Shown here: positions 35,791 through 48,600 of the stretch, piece after piece
Layout of the letters: each line of letters opens with the position of its first letter
How positions within the stretch are numbered: position 1 is the first letter of the stretch
Assembly (NCBI GenBank): GCA_028023455.1
Contig: JAQFVV010006203.1
Coordinates: forward strand, 7,096,821-7,160,820
Length of the DNA: 64,000 nt
Direction of reading: 5' to 3'
DNA from: Epiperipatus broadwayi
Lineage: Eukaryota; Onychophora; Udeonychophora; Euonychophora; Peripatidae
Position numbers and translations under genes: made by a program
The notes under the pieces: model-generated
The model's database searches: none
Told to the model about the DNA's origin: nothing
What the model saw: only the letters and a program-made list of their open reading frames with translations

Positions 35791-36672
35791 ATATTTATGA
35801 AAGGTGATAAAGAAAATATTACAAATTACAGACCTTTCATATTTCTATCAGTTTTAGACAATAGCTTTATCAAGATAATTACAACCAATCTATAATGAAA
35901 TTTGGATACAAACCAAGCAAAAGAACAAGCTGAATTTAAAAAATAAGTTTAATAGAAAGATCACATCCAAATATCTACAAAAATTATAACTTTTGAATAT
36001 AAGCTGTCATATGCTTTGGATTTGTAGATTATGAAAAGGTATTTATTTCTATAAGAATTTTATAGCAATAAGAGTTATGGATAGTTAACATATAGACTGG
36101 AATATTGACATTTTGAAGAATATTTATCCAAAATGCAACAGCAGTAATTAGATTATTTGCTAATAATAAAAAGTTTGAAATGGAAAAAGATGTTTTGTAG
36201 ATTAAAATGTGAAGTTAAGGAATTAAAAGTATGTGGAGATTATTTACATTATTTAGATTTTGTAGGTGGTGTGATTGATTTTGCAAATAATGTTTCAGAG
36301 CTCCAGGAAACATTATAAGAATTATTAGTTGAAAATAAAATAGTTCTAAAGATAAATTCTAAGAGGACTCATATTATTAGAAGAAAAAAAATAAAGATTA
36401 ATAATCATGAATTAAAAGAAAGTAACAAATATAAAAATATCTTGGTCAGATATAATACTGATATAAATTTAATGGATGGAATTAGTTATAGAATTAAATT
36501 TGGATGAAGTGATTTTGATAAAGGAAATACATCCATGTAGATTTTTAATAGATGTTTTATCTGATCTTATTATATGGAACTAAGAACTGGACATTTAACA
36601 AGAGTAATACAGAAACTTGAGACCACTAAATGAAATATGGAGAAATGTATGTTGGAAGTAACAAAAATCAAG

Positions 36673-36886
36673 CATATAATAACAGCAGTTCACTCTTCTT
36701 ACACTTTAAAGCAAAATATATTTATCTATACTTTATAGTTTCAACTATTTCTAGCAGTCTTCATCAGATCTAATGTCTAAATTTTGTAGATCTGATGAAG
36801 ACTGCTAGGAACAGTTGAAACTGTAAAGAATAAATAAATATATTTTGCTTTAAAATGTAAGAAGAGTAAAGTGTTGTTATTATATG
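36673..36886. mobile_element. Palindromic MITE with two 99-bp arms, nested in the RTE relic
   Basis: Arms 36673-36771 and 36788-36886 are inverted complements with some mismatches, around a 16-bp loop. The inner ends AGCAGTCTTCATCAGATCT and its complement are perfect. It splits the RTE reading between the CMLEV and later C-terminal islands, so it inserted after the LINE. Confidence 0.88.
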
Positions 36887-37254
36887 TTATATAAAAAAAA
36901 TCAAAAATAAAAAAGGAAAGAGGAAGGGAAAGTATTGAAGATTATATTACAATATAAAGATCAAACATAAAATATGTTGATGAGAGGACCAATAGGTTTA
37001 ATTGTCATTGTTAAAAAAGCTAAGAGATTGAAATATAGTTGGGATGGACATAAGAAGATTGTAATAAGTTGATGGTTGAAGTTTTAAATTGAATCCCAAA
37101 AGATGGTAAAATACTTAGAAAGTGACTACATATTTCAATGGATATATGAAATAAGGGAATTTGCTGACGGAGAAGAGAAACTATGGTTCAGAGAAACTGG
37201 ATTAAACTTAGAGATACCTTAAGTGGATCGATAGTCATTGAAAATGATGATGAC

Positions 37255-38880
37255 ATATTCATTTTACACATACATGTGCTAAATTCAGAGGAAGAAAACT
37301 TTTATTCTCTGTTGTTACTGCAGCAGTATCAATAAAAGATTGAAATTTGAATCTTGGAGATGTTAATGCACATGTTGACAAGATCAGCAAACTATGGCCC
37401 AAATCTGTTGGTAATAATAATGGCAGCTCTGTGATCTCAAATGTCTATTATGGACAGATTTTGTTAGGCCAAAAAATTGCTGTAAAGGAATTTGGATGCA
37501 TTTTCTGACAAAACATTTTTTTATGGATTGTTTTATTGTTAAGAGTTATAATGTAAAAGATAGATAGATGAAAGATTAGAGATAAAAAAATACTGGTATT
37601 TGTTCATTTTAAAAATTGCAATTATAATTTTCATGCTGGTCATATATCAGGCATGGAATTTTCCTTTTTGGAATTCATTAAACCTGGAATATTTCTCCAA
37701 CAGTGATTGTATTATTAGTGTCTTAATTAAAAGGAAACAATTCTCAGTTTGACCAAAAAATTGAGTATGGAGCTTTATAAGCAATGGAAGGATTTAAAGA
37801 CAAAATCAATAGATTAAAAGGTAAAGGAAATACAGTCATTAGCTATTTTAGACATTTTTTTCACTCATTGAAATAATATTTGAATCTGAAAAATGATATT
37901 ATAATTCTAATAAATCAATGGATACATTCTTTTATATTTTAAATATGACATTTGGTCAGAGGGAGGAGATAGTCTGGTTTTCTTTTGAATAATAGCATTT
38001 GGATATTGTTTAATTTTGTATTACAAGATTTGAGTAGTATGATAAATTAAAGTATCTCTTTGTAATCTTGAAAATGAAAAAGCTGCAGGATGTGAAGAGA
38101 GACTTGTAGAAGTTTTAAAATGTAGAGTTACTATAGTAGCTTTAATCTATTGGAAATTTTGTAGGATTATACAAAGCCAAGACCTCATGCTGCCCAATTG
38201 TAAGTATGATTCTAATTATCCCAACTTATAAAAATAATGTCAATAAAAATTATTGTTATAATTATCATGGATATCCAGATATGAGTTGCAAAAGAGATTC
38301 AGTATGTTTGGAGTATCAAGAAGCACTTCTCAGATGCATGCATATATATATTGTAACCAGTTGGGTTACATGGCACACAGCAACATAGTGGTGCATGTCC
38401 ACACACACATATGTAAAGGAAAGGAAAAGTAGAAATAAACACAGGCAAAAATTTTAGTAAATATTTTTTACTTTCCTGGAATAAAATAATCATAATAAAA
38501 GAAATAATTCTGGATTTAAAATAAAATTTTGATATAAATAAACATTTAAAAAGATCTGATAAATAAATTAATATTGTATTCTGATTTTGAATTTAAAAAC
38601 AAGCATGATTTATTTGTGAATAATACTTGTATACATTTCTTTTATCTATTTTTAAAAATCTTTGTAGATTAAAAATTCCAAAAAGTAGCTTTTAATTAAA
38701 AGTGATTTGGAAAGAGGTAAAACATAGATTACATGTTTGGTAAAATTTCAAAGTTGCTTTTGAAAGGATTAGTGATCTTTTTGAAAAGATAAGAAAAAAA
38801 CACTATTTTTAGTTAAATGTGTTTTTATCACCCCAATCCAAGACTAAAAGGGTAGGATAAAAAGATTATTTTAGTTTGGA
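37255..38880. other. CPD intron, AT-rich, no clear feature
   Basis: A GATCAGCAAACTATGGCCCA motif at about 37380 resembles a hAT terminus, but no matching second end was found. No coding frame supported. Confidence 0.4.
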
Positions 38881-38889
38881 TAATAGTTT

Positions 38890-39470
38890 TTATAAGATCT
38901 GGCCAGAAGAGTTGGCTAGTGTGTTGTAGTTAGCTGTTAGCATATAGCTGATCAGAATGGTATAGTTTTTAGTTTTTGTGAGAGCTGGCAGCAAGTAGCT
39001 GGCCATATTGGTCATATTGCAAATTTGGTTTTAAATTTTTTTGAGAAGCAGCTGGCTAATAATTTGCTGTAGTTGGCAGTAAATTGCTGGCCAGAAAGAG
39101 TTGGTTAGCAGAGATGGTTTCCAGAGCTATACAGATGTTTCCCAAGAAGATGTAGCTGAAGTCAAGACAGAAGAGGCAGCTGCTGATGATTCACTAAACT
39201 GGAGTTTGGAACTTGAAAGGAAGACTCACTTCTCTGTCTCTAAAGCCTTAAATATGGACAAAACAGTTTGCTGGCCTGAAGCTCATCAAATCCTAGATAG
39301 TAGGGAACTGATTGAATGCCAACATATCTGATTATGCATTTCCCAATGATGACAATTGTCTGGACTATGCCTGTCCTCATGATGGTACTTACCCATCAGC
39401 TTGCCAAAAAATTAGATGTATGCTCCTGTGTATACATGCAAGGAACCACAGACAAGCACCTCATGTTGCA
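38890..39470. repeat. Unclassified block with repeated AGCTGGC / GTTGGC motifs
   Basis: From 38900 to 39110 short motifs (CTGGCCAGAAGAGTTGG, GCTGGCAGCAAGTAGCTGGCC, GCAGCTGGCTAA, GCTGGCCAGAAAGAGTTGG) recur in a degenerate tandem pattern. The following 39110-39330 is less AT-rich and has a 76-codon frame with an acidic stretch (QEDVAEVKTEEAAADD). I recognise no family; it could be leader sequence of a retroelement. Confidence 0.4.
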
Positions 39471-40145
39471 TATATATATAATGAATTGTTTTAAATAATT
39501 CTTTTTTTGAAGTGACATTCTCCAAGTGAGATATATAACAATTTTGTTTAAAATCATTTATTGAGAAAATAAAAAAACATTTTGAAATTTTTTTCTTAAA
39601 AAAAACATTATAGTTAAGAGTGATGTGTGACAATCCTATATAAATAAAGGAATATTATTTTACAATTTATTTTTTAAAAATAACGCAAATAAAATTTTGA
39701 CTGAATGAAATGATTGAATTCATTGACCAAAACAAATTTTTTAGATTAATTTAAAGATGATTCTAAAAGTGTTATAATTAATTAAGAGTAAATAACTTAT
39801 CTAATCTGTCAAAAATTGACCATATTTTTTTTTGAAAAAAAATCAAAAAACAAAGCTGTGATAGAGTTTGATAAACTGATTTTTTTTATTGATATACACA
39901 TATATATGTAAATTTTATGTATATTCAAAATGGAATTAGTAATTACAAAAATTAGTGTTATTTATTGTTTTGACAAAATTAAATTTATGTTAATAATCTG
40001 TGCAATTCTATATATGTGTTTAAGTAAACCTAGCATAAGTATTTGTATTATTAAAAATATAAGTTAAAAAGTTAAGTCATATATTATTGTAGGACAGTTT
40101 AAATATGTTCAGAAATTACATGCACACACATGTATGTGCATGTAT
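39471..40145. other. CPD intron, AT-rich, no clear feature
   Basis: Nothing beyond homopolymer runs and TA-rich stretches. Confidence 0.4.
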
Positions 40146-40262
40146 ATATATCATTGAGTGTCAAATAGGACATTTATGTAAAATTTAATCATTTTTTATT
40201 ATTAAATGTCAATTCAAATACGTCCATTTCTAAATTGTACTGCACTCTGTGTGCACATATAT
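40146..40262 (+). repeat. Direct repeat, left copy (about 110 bp)
   Basis: Begins TATCATTGAGTGTCAAATAG and includes ATGTAAAATTT and AATGTCAATTCAAAT. A diverged copy in the same orientation lies at 42330-42440 on the other side of the LTR-like block. Confidence 0.6.
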
Positions 40263-40264
40263 AT

Positions 40265-42324
40265 TGTAACGATATATAAATATGTCGTTACATTAATTTA
40301 AAATAAAAACTTAAAAGTTTGCAAATAAAAGTAAAAAACTAAACGCTAAAATTAAAATGTTTGTTAAACGTATATACATTCGCACAGATGCCAAACTTTA
40401 AAAATATTTTTTTTTTTTAAAAAACAAATAAATAAGTATTTGAACGTACTTTTTTATATATAAAAAAAAAGTACAAGATTTAAAAATAAAAACAGGTATT
40501 AATTAATGTAATCTGTAAATGGAAATGATTGTTTATGAATTATCGAAAACCAAACTGGCCATTGGGCTCTATTATAATTAAAATGATCTGATGAAAGATA
40601 GATAAGAAAATAAAGAGAAATTAGCTTGACCAATGGAAGCACTAAGCCTTGGCTCGGACCCTAACGAAAGTGATGGATTAGTGACGTTTTGTTGATTGAA
40701 TCCGTGCGGATATTATAAAAAGGGAAATACAGTTTTTTCTTGGAGTTCCAGCATTGTGTGTTTGAGAGGTGGTAGGACGCACATACCACACTCTCTATTT
40801 AAAAAGGAAAAATGAAAAGACAGTGATACCTTGAACCAGCTATTGCCATCTCCCGAACATTATCTTCCAATGGAGGTGTCACGGGAATTAAAAGCAGAAA
40901 CCTGGACTCTTCTACCGTGAGCTATGAACTTTATAAATTAACAACAACCAAAAAAAGTAATTAAGAACTTTCGTCATTGATTTTTTTTAAAGATTCAGCT
41001 AATTTAAATTTTAAAATGAACTCTTATTTGATTTTCAAATTAATAATGTTTAATTTTATATGTTTTCCGATTGATAAAAATCATTTCCATTTTTTTTTTC
41101 TTATTGTATAAATTATTTATTGTAAAGATTATTTAAATGCATGAAATTTAGGTTGGGTATAGACGTTGCATAGATTCGTTAGCGGTTGATTATGTTGAAG
41201 TTTTTACGGTTGATTGGAATATATAGGTCAACGATGTTAATGCGGGCATCTTACGATGAATGCCACGGGGCCTTGTGTATTCCCTTTTGCAATTGACATT
41301 ATCGATGATTTTGTATTTTGATCGATTGTGTTTAATTTGGATGTTTTTGACCGTGGAATCTGTTCAGCCGATCTATACTCAACATTTTAAAAACAAATTT
41401 ATAAAAATAATCTGTGCAAACGTATTTACATGTTAAATTTAAGTCGGGCGTGAATGGCTATATAGTTTTGTAAAATTATATTAAGGGAGGGTAATCTTAG
41501 GTTATTCATTTCGTAGTTGAATTGGTTCAATGGATTGGATATATTTGTGTAATTGTAGATGTAGTATGAGGTCCGCTACGGGCAGGATTATAGATATACG
41601 CCACACACCTTCTGTTTGCCTATGGATGGATTGGTAAGACGGCAAAGGACCACAGTCCATTCCTATGGAGTTTTATGTTTATTGTTCTACTCGCCAACAG
41701 ATGTCACATTCCTGTTGGTGGAGAGACAATGTCTTCTCTAATCTACTTACTGATCAGATGTACATTCCTGACAGTATAGTATTTTGTGTTGTCGTATCAT
41801 GCTACATTGAATACATGAATGTATCAGATGGATTGGCACCAGTTTCATTGCGAAATTTGTTGCCTAAGGTTAAATCCGGGAAGAATATTTTCTTTTCAAA
41901 TGCAGATCTATGTAGTCTATTCATACTTGACTATCTAAATAAAATATTAAACTCATTGAAACTTAGTTAAATGTAAAAGTAAAAGATTAATAGAAAAATC
42001 TAAAATGTTGAATTTATTCCTCAAAATTTAAATGTTATTTTATATGTGCGTAAATAAATATTTTTATGTGTTAATTTCTGGCAGTGGCTTTTATTTATTG
42101 ATATTTAAGATATAAATTAAGATATAGATTTTTATCTCTGCGTCTCCACTGAGCTAGTGACTTGGGCTAACGATCGGAATATTTAAATAAAGTGGAATCT
42201 TAACAGCATGTATCTGCCTACTTTATAAATTTTTCTAGGTTTAAATGCCTAGATGGCGCCCTGGTAGTTGCAGATATTGTTTTTGCGGTTAGATTCGATC
42301 TTCACTTTCATTTCGATCGTTATA
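40265..42324 (+). repeat. LTR-like block, possible long solo LTR
   Basis: Begins TGTAACGATATATAAATATG, where TGTAACGA pairs with TCGTTACA at 40286-40293, and ends CGATCGTTATA, nearly the inverted complement of its start. Both sides are AT repeats. Inside, CpG is much commoner than outside. A TATA-like ATTATAAAAAGG lies at about 40712, with a GC-richer stretch downstream, and an AATAAA at about 42187. A TGGCGCCCTGG motif at 42254 resembles a primer-binding site, so the true LTR could end near 42253. A 101-codon frame (41665-41967) has no recognisable family. No pol sequence is present. Confidence 0.45.
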
Positions 42325-42329
42325 ATATA

Positions 42330-42440
42330 TATATCAATGAGTGTCAAATAGAACATGTAAAATTTTAAACGTAAAAATTTTATTAGATGTCAATTGAAAT
42401 GTTTTCCTTGCATATTATAAAACACATCTTATGAATATAT
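42330..42440 (+). repeat. Direct repeat, right copy
   Basis: Shares TATATATCAATGAGTGTCAA and ATGTCAATTGAAAT with the left copy at 40146-40262. Confidence 0.6.
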
Positions 42441-42608
42441 ATATGCATTTATGTAAACTCATTAAGAGGCATTGTAAATCAGCGTAATAACTTGAGTATT
42501 GTAAATCACATATATGTAAATCACAATGTGATAATTTTTATTATTATTATATGTTAATCAAAATCAGAAGGCTTTTAATTGTAGCACTATATTCTGAAGA
42601 CCTTAATA

Positions 42609-43098
42609 CAGGGGTGGGAAAATAGTGGCTCGAGGGCCACATGGAGCCTGCTATAAGAGATTTTATGTGGCCCATCAAGACAATCAGAAAAATCCAACTT
42701 GAACTGACATTTCCTTCCCATGTGTGACTGAAGATTTGCAGTTTATTTTCCACTAGGATGTCCATGTCATGCGCAGTGTAGATATGATGTGCGGTGCTTT
42801 TCCAATTGATCTGGTTAATTTCAATTTTGTCTTTACATGAGGAAATATATACATTTTTAACTTTAGTGAAACCATGAACCCTTTGAAAAAATGTAAAATC
42901 GGTGATGAAGGTCATGTGTTCAATGAAGAATGGGTAATCAAATATTTTTTTGGTCATACAGGGAATAAAGTAGTGTGTTTATTGTGTCATGAAAAAAAGG
43001 TACAGCCTTTTGCTAACCTTCACTTTCACAAAGTGGCTTTCAATGCAGCCCTCCACCAACCTCTGTGGCCTCCAAGCCACAACAATCGCCCACCCCTG
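42609..43098 (+). mobile_element. Internally deleted hAT element, 490 bp, with 8-bp duplication and retained BED finger
   Basis: The 8-bp duplication CCTTAATA flanks it (42601-42608 and 43099-43106). The ends are inverted: left CAGGGGTGGGAAAATAGTGG, right reverse complement CAGGGGTGGGCGATTGTTGT, followed on both sides by a GGCC-containing stretch. The interior encodes the start of a hAT transposase and nothing else. Confidence 0.93.
42874..43020 (+). pseudogene. BED zinc finger N-terminus of a hAT transposase
   Basis: From the Met at 42874 the frame reads KKCKIGDEGHVFNEEW, then YFF, then VVCLLCHEKK, the opening of ZBED/SCAND3-type hAT transposases. The aromatic residues and the first Cys pair (C-x2-C) of the BED finger are present. 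The frame then runs into the right terminal region instead of the second half of the finger (H..H). About 50 codons are true transposase; the rest of the frame to 43104 is terminal repeat. It cannot transpose by itself. Confidence 0.75.
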
Positions 43099-43106
43099 CC
43101 TTAATA

Positions 43107-44120
43107 TCATTTTTTATTGTTGTTAATAAACTTGTATTCAATTGTTAAAATTGTATTGCATCATTTCTTGGTCACCATAACAGGATTTGAGCTTGTGTTC
43201 TCTGAGCTAGTTTTGATTATAATGGTCAATTATATGAATGGGATGTATATTAGTGCTTTAAGGGCAGCCAGTATGACATTGTCCTGGCTTGATATGAGAA
43301 TTATATTCTTCAAAGCCCATGCACTACATTTTATTTAGTTTAGTCTATTAGAAATTAAGTTTATAGTTGGCCATTATATTACCGGTACTAAATGACCAGA
43401 GCATTGATGTTCAGCATGTTTTAATGTCCCAGCATTATTTTTTATGGTTGTATGTTCAGAGTTGGTGCATCCAATAATGTTTAAATAATTGCCCTAAACT
43501 GGAAAAGGTAAATAGTTGTCCAAGTCTACAGAAGACCCATTTCCAATCCAGTCACTAGATGGACTGTTAATTTATATTTTCTATTGTTCAAATCCAGTCA
43601 CCAGATTAATTGTTGAATTTATGCTGATGTAGTTTTGATTGATAGATCATTCATGATGATGAATGTTATTACTTTTGAATGAATACTTTTACTTTTTATA
43701 ATGCTGATGTATAGTTAATCGTGGTTGCTCTAAAGGGTTAACTGATTTCTAGCTGGCTGATCTCTCAGAGAGATTTTATGATCTCACGATCTCTTTGAAT
43801 ATATAAAATTAATGCTTATCTATTTTTGGATGTTAAACATTACTTTAACATTATTTGAAATAGCTTGTTAACTGGGGTTGATGATGATATTCTCCACCAC
43901 CCCAGGTTCACTCCAATTGTTTCCATTTGAGACCTTTATCCTGTGATAATATATATGTGTATTGTGTGTACTAAACTTAATGTATGTAAATGTTATATAT
44001 TCAGTCTATATTCTGCCCATCCCTTTTCTCTATATTTAAATGGACATATTAAGGTCCTAAAAGTGAAAGGTCAAAGTGACTTAAAAATCAATATGAGTAT
44101 GACAGTAATATTGACATTTT
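43107..44120. other. CPD intron, no clear feature
   Basis: No supported gene or repeat end. TTGAATTTATGCTGATGTA and TTATAATGCTGATGTATAG share a short duplicated motif near 43613 and 43699. Confidence 0.4.
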
Positions 44121-44123
44121 CAA

Positions 44124-44430
44124 GGGCTTTGAACATTCCATCATCACATTTTCAATGATATGAATGGTTGAAGAGTTGGAGGTAGGAGAGGATTGAAGGT
44201 TGTCTGTTAAAGTTTGAAGATTTGTTATCTTAATATAACCTGAGCGATGATTGTATATGTGTATGGGAGATGGTGATCTGGACCAACTAATGAGTGCTGG
44301 TTCAGCACAAAATACATATATTAGAGATCATTTATCTTTTTCAAATGTATGTGATCATGTGTATTGGTTATATAAGATGGAATGGGTAGTTGTAAGAAGC
44401 TTAAAAGTCTGAGTTTAAGTCCTTCTAATT
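44124..44430. mobile_element. Palindromic MITE, family A, copy 3 (right portion)
   Basis: Contains the family segments CTTTGAACATTCCATCATCA, TTAAAGTTTGAAGATTTG, GGACCAACTAATGAGTGCTG and AAAAGTCTGAG, ending CTTCTAATTA. The left arm is absent. Confidence 0.75.
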
Positions 44431-44752
44431 ATATATATATATATGAATAATAGTGTGCTATATTCCTTTTATTATTAAAGTATTTAATTCAATTGATCAT
44501 AGAATTTTGTGATAAGGTTTGAAAACAACTGATTATTGTGATTATTATAGCTGCTATGTGATGTATGAATATCTAATTGTAAACTGTGAAGTAATTTGTA
44601 AAGAAATAATATGGTTTATACTACAGATTCAGACTTTATGATCTCAATTTTATTATTTAGTCAATCTTTCATTTAAATCTTACCAACTAAATCACATCAT
44701 ATAGATTATAATAACATATATTATTATATATGTTATTATTATATTATTATTT

Positions 44753-44810
44753 GAACTTGGAGAGACCTTCATCCTGCAGTGGATTGATACTGATTGACAA
44801 TGATGATGAA
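44753..44810 (+). mobile_element. Extremely 5'-truncated RTE-like LINE end
   Basis: The 58 bp TTGAACTTGGAGAGACCTTC onward translate as ELGETFILQWID, identical in pattern to the last residues of the RTE pol at 30751, followed by GATGATGA, the same kind of tail. So only the extreme 3' end was inserted or survives. Confidence 0.75.
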
Positions 44811-45585
44811 CATATATTTACTTTTCCAAAAAGAACTAATCATATTTTTAGCTCTTCTCCTAGTATTCCATTTACTTATCTACCTTTAATTTATTTTTAT
44901 TAAACATAAATACAACTTTATTAGAGCTTATGCTGGCTGTGCCTATATTTTGTATATATTTTCCATTGGTGGAACCATCATTTACAAATAAAAATTGCCA
45001 AAAAGGTGTTAATTGACCAGTTGTTTTTTTTTTAAGAATGAAATTCATATCAGTTCATTTAAAATAATATAAGTTTAGGAAGGGGGCAACATGAAAGTAA
45101 CGAAATTTATTTAAAAAACAAATGTGATATTATCATAATGAAAAGAAGAAAATATAAATTTATTTCAAAAGCACACCTGATGTTATTTATATTTTAGTGT
45201 ATACTTCTAATCAATAAAAAATATATTTGAAAAAATATTGTAAATATAATTTATTAGCAATTTCATGTTTGGTTTAAGTACCGTGAATGTTGTTCAGCAA
45301 TGTAATGAAAAGACCTTGATTCAATCCATATCAAAATATTTTCCCACATATGTTAGTCTAGATGAGATAAGAAAAGTTTGGGGGAAATGCCTGGTATTTT
45401 CTTTCGAATTTTAAACTTGGTTTCAAGTCAAGTAGATACATATTTGTTGTTGTTTTCAATTATACACGTTCGCTTTTCTTAATTTGTGGAATCCTTTGCC
45501 ATCATAGTTAATTTAATTTTTCCAGAATGTTTACATTGATCAGACTTCATGAATATATATATTTTCAATCATTAGATAAACATTA

Positions 45586-45586
<1 letters not shown>

Positions 45587-45676
<90 letters not shown>

Positions 45677-45677
45677 T
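45587..45677. repeat. (ATT)n microsatellite, about 30 units
   Basis: Pure ATT repeats of about 90 bp. The poly-Ile frame across it is an artefact. Confidence 0.97.
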
Positions 45678-48600
45678 TACAAATCTATTTTAAAAGAACT
45701 GACTTTATTCTGGACAAAAAAAGAGAGTAAACTGCACTTAATGTTTTCTTGTTAACTGTCGCGATTGTTTCGATAATAGGTAATATATATAAAAGATTGA
45801 CAGAAGTTAAGATCTTTTCCACCTGAAAAAGAAAATTTGAAATTAAATTTCATTATCCTTTAAATAGATAAACAGGTCCAGAATCGTTAAATACCAATAA
45901 CCAATAATTGTTTTTAATTTATATATTGAAAATCTTGGTCAATTAATAGTGCTCTTTCTATGGACTAAGAGCAGTCACTTAGCTCCTTCATCCATTTTTC
46001 CAGTTTTTTCTGTTAATTGCCCAGATCTATGAATTATTTCTAAAGTGAACTCCCCCCTCCCCCCTCAGTATCAAATGGTTCTAAGCTTAAAGACATAAAT
46101 TTTATTGATTACCTTCTCAAAATATATATATAAATGTTGTCTTGCTTCTTTCTAAATGGATATTTCTGCAAGAAATTAACATTTTTTAAATTGACCATTA
46201 CTAGTTAAAAGAAAAAGGGAGTCTTTTAATTATTATTTTTTAATATATTAACTTCATCCATTCTATATATATATATATTTGATCAATCTTTCACTCTGCT
46301 CACAATTATAATCCACAGAAAGTATTCCCTTAGTAACTTTTTCCTTGAAGATTTATTAAAAAAATTTCTGAACAAACACTTTAGATAATGCCCATAGGAT
46401 AGTAGAAATATATTCTTATATGTAGTTTGTGGTTAACACAGAGGATAATTTTTTTTCTATTTTTTTGCCTTGGAATTCACCAGGGTTGTGTGCTCCATTT
46501 GAGCGAATGGACACAAAAGCAGTAACTTTTTATGTTTTAAAGTAGGCTAACATTACAATTTTTTTTAAAATCTTCAGTTTAAAATTATATGCTAAGTGGA
46601 AAACTTATCTATTTATCATTCTGTTACAAAATTTTGCCAATTATGCTCTTATATATAGCTTTCATTTAGATTGTATAAAATAAACTTACTATACGACAGA
46701 TTTTAACTTTTGGAATCTTTCTTGGCTTAATTTAACCAAAATCAAATTAATTTTGGATCCTTATACTGATATCTTAGTGAAAAACCATATAACTCTCTAT
46801 CATTAGCTATCTGTATAAAAGCAAGCTGACATGTCAGTGATTGTATTAAGACTAAATAATGGTGAAGTAATATGCAAGGTTCTCATTAGTTATAACAAAT
46901 TAGTTGGTAGCTTATTACCACATTATAAACATTGGATCCCCAGCATGGTATACTGTGTCACACATTAGCATTTCTTTATGTCAGAGCAAAAGATTGTCAA
47001 AAGTCATACCAAATATGTCTTTAAAAGAATTTTAGCCATTCATTCAATCCATTAATATATCAAAAGAATGTATAGTTGATTTTCACATCCTAATATAATT
47101 TTTTTTATATATTTATCATTAGTGACCTGTATTTTTCCAAAGATCCAAACAAAAGAATATACTTATAAATGATTTATATCAAACTAAAAAAAAAAAAAAT
47201 GAAAACAACTTTTCTTTTAATACCTGACACCGATGCATATCTAAAAACTGCTTTTCTGGGGTTAATAAAAAAAAAATTCATTAAATTAATTTAATCCAAA
47301 AAATTAATATTAATCAATCTACTTAATACAAGAGTGGAGGTTCTGAAGTAATATAAACCATTAAGTTGATTTTTTTGAATAAATCCAAATGTTGCAAAAC
47401 AAATTATTGACTAATGGTCACTAATAAATCATAAGGGCTATTTTGATATCTACTGTTCACATAATATAGTTGTAGCTTTATAATATTCCTTATTTTCCTG
47501 CCTGATTATTGACACATGGTAAATACTGCAAGAATAATGTTTGATATGGCTTTCCATTTGAAGAGGAATTTGATATATTTGTTTATTTGTGTGAAAGTAT
47601 GTGTTTTTTTTATATTCTCTTTGCTTAACTGCCTATCCCATCACATCAAAAAAGATGACGAGACTACAACAAAATCAGAATTTTTATTGAGGATTGGGAA
47701 TTGCAATATTATCTTATTTCAGCTAAAGATGAAGATGATTTTTTGTTTTGGCGGTTATACTGGAAAATCAATATTTTGAAGTGCTTTTAACATAATACTG
47801 TATATTATTTAAAATATTTAATTATTTTCTCCAGATATTATGTGCAGTGAAGATTTTAGTTGTTTTTTTTTTAAAAAGGTTAAATTACAAAAATAATAAT
47901 GAAGCACACACACACAAAAGGACATATGACATTCGAGCATAGGTTGAGCTTCAATCCAGGAATATTTAAGAGCAATGAAACAATTCATTTTATAGTATAA
48001 AATTTATTTTCAATTTTAAGTAAGTAATGTATTCAATCTTCGAGAATGGGGGTGCACATGTGGGCACACATAACATTGATTCAAATACAAAAAAATCAGT
48101 GCTAAATATATATCATTAATGACTGTATTCCTTTTACTATAAATAATTCAAAACTTAATGGTAATAATTTTTACTTTTGATCCTCATTTATGATTTTTGA
48201 AATCTATCGATAGCCCTAAATAAGTATATGTGTTTGGCTTTTATTTATATATGTGAATAGTTTTATCAGTTTTGCTCTTTCTGCTTATTTATATATAAAA
48301 TATTTGTTACTACTGATATTATTTGATTTGATTTGCAATAAAAGCTAATATTCAATGACAGCCTACTGGATTCTTTTAAACCTTAATTAGCTACTTGAAA
48401 TTAAATGAAGACCATCTGGAAGCAACCAGGAGAAAAGCTGATTTGTTTTGCTCTATTTGCTTTTTTTCTCTCACTCTATGGCTTGTCACAACAAATTTAA
48501 AAATAGAAATTAATTTATAATATTAACCAGATTTGCTTAACGAGGTCATTTCTTTTGTCATTCGTAAAATCTTTATTATGTTTATGATTTATTATTACTG

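Larger units (their letters stand above)
34930..37254 (+). mobile_element. Old, heavily mutated RTE-like LINE copy with nested insertions
   Basis: The + strand contains scattered islands of RTE pol: a region with FCKRFNNDIRKYN-like text (about 34985), IKPMKNG (about 35284), GDKENITNYRPF (about 35802), LDLXIMKRYL-like box A remnants (about 36015), GDYLHYLDFVGG where FADD is expected (about 36236), NTDINLMDGISYRIK (about 36455), and ..METTK.NMEKCMLEV (about 36620). The 3' end is near GATGATGACATATTC at 37254. Stops are frequent. An unrelated block (about 35350-35790) and a MITE (36673-36886) interrupt it. Confidence 0.7.

Noticed and set aside
37379-37400. GATCAGCAAACTATGGCCCA, resembling a hAT terminus
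   Set aside because: No second end or 8-bp duplication could be found nearby.
45265-45330. Possible tRNA-like SINE (TTGATTCAATCC as B box)
   Set aside because: The A box is poor and no body, tail or duplication is visible.
45527-45730. Frame with a poly-Ile stretch
   Set aside because: Product of the ATT microsatellite.
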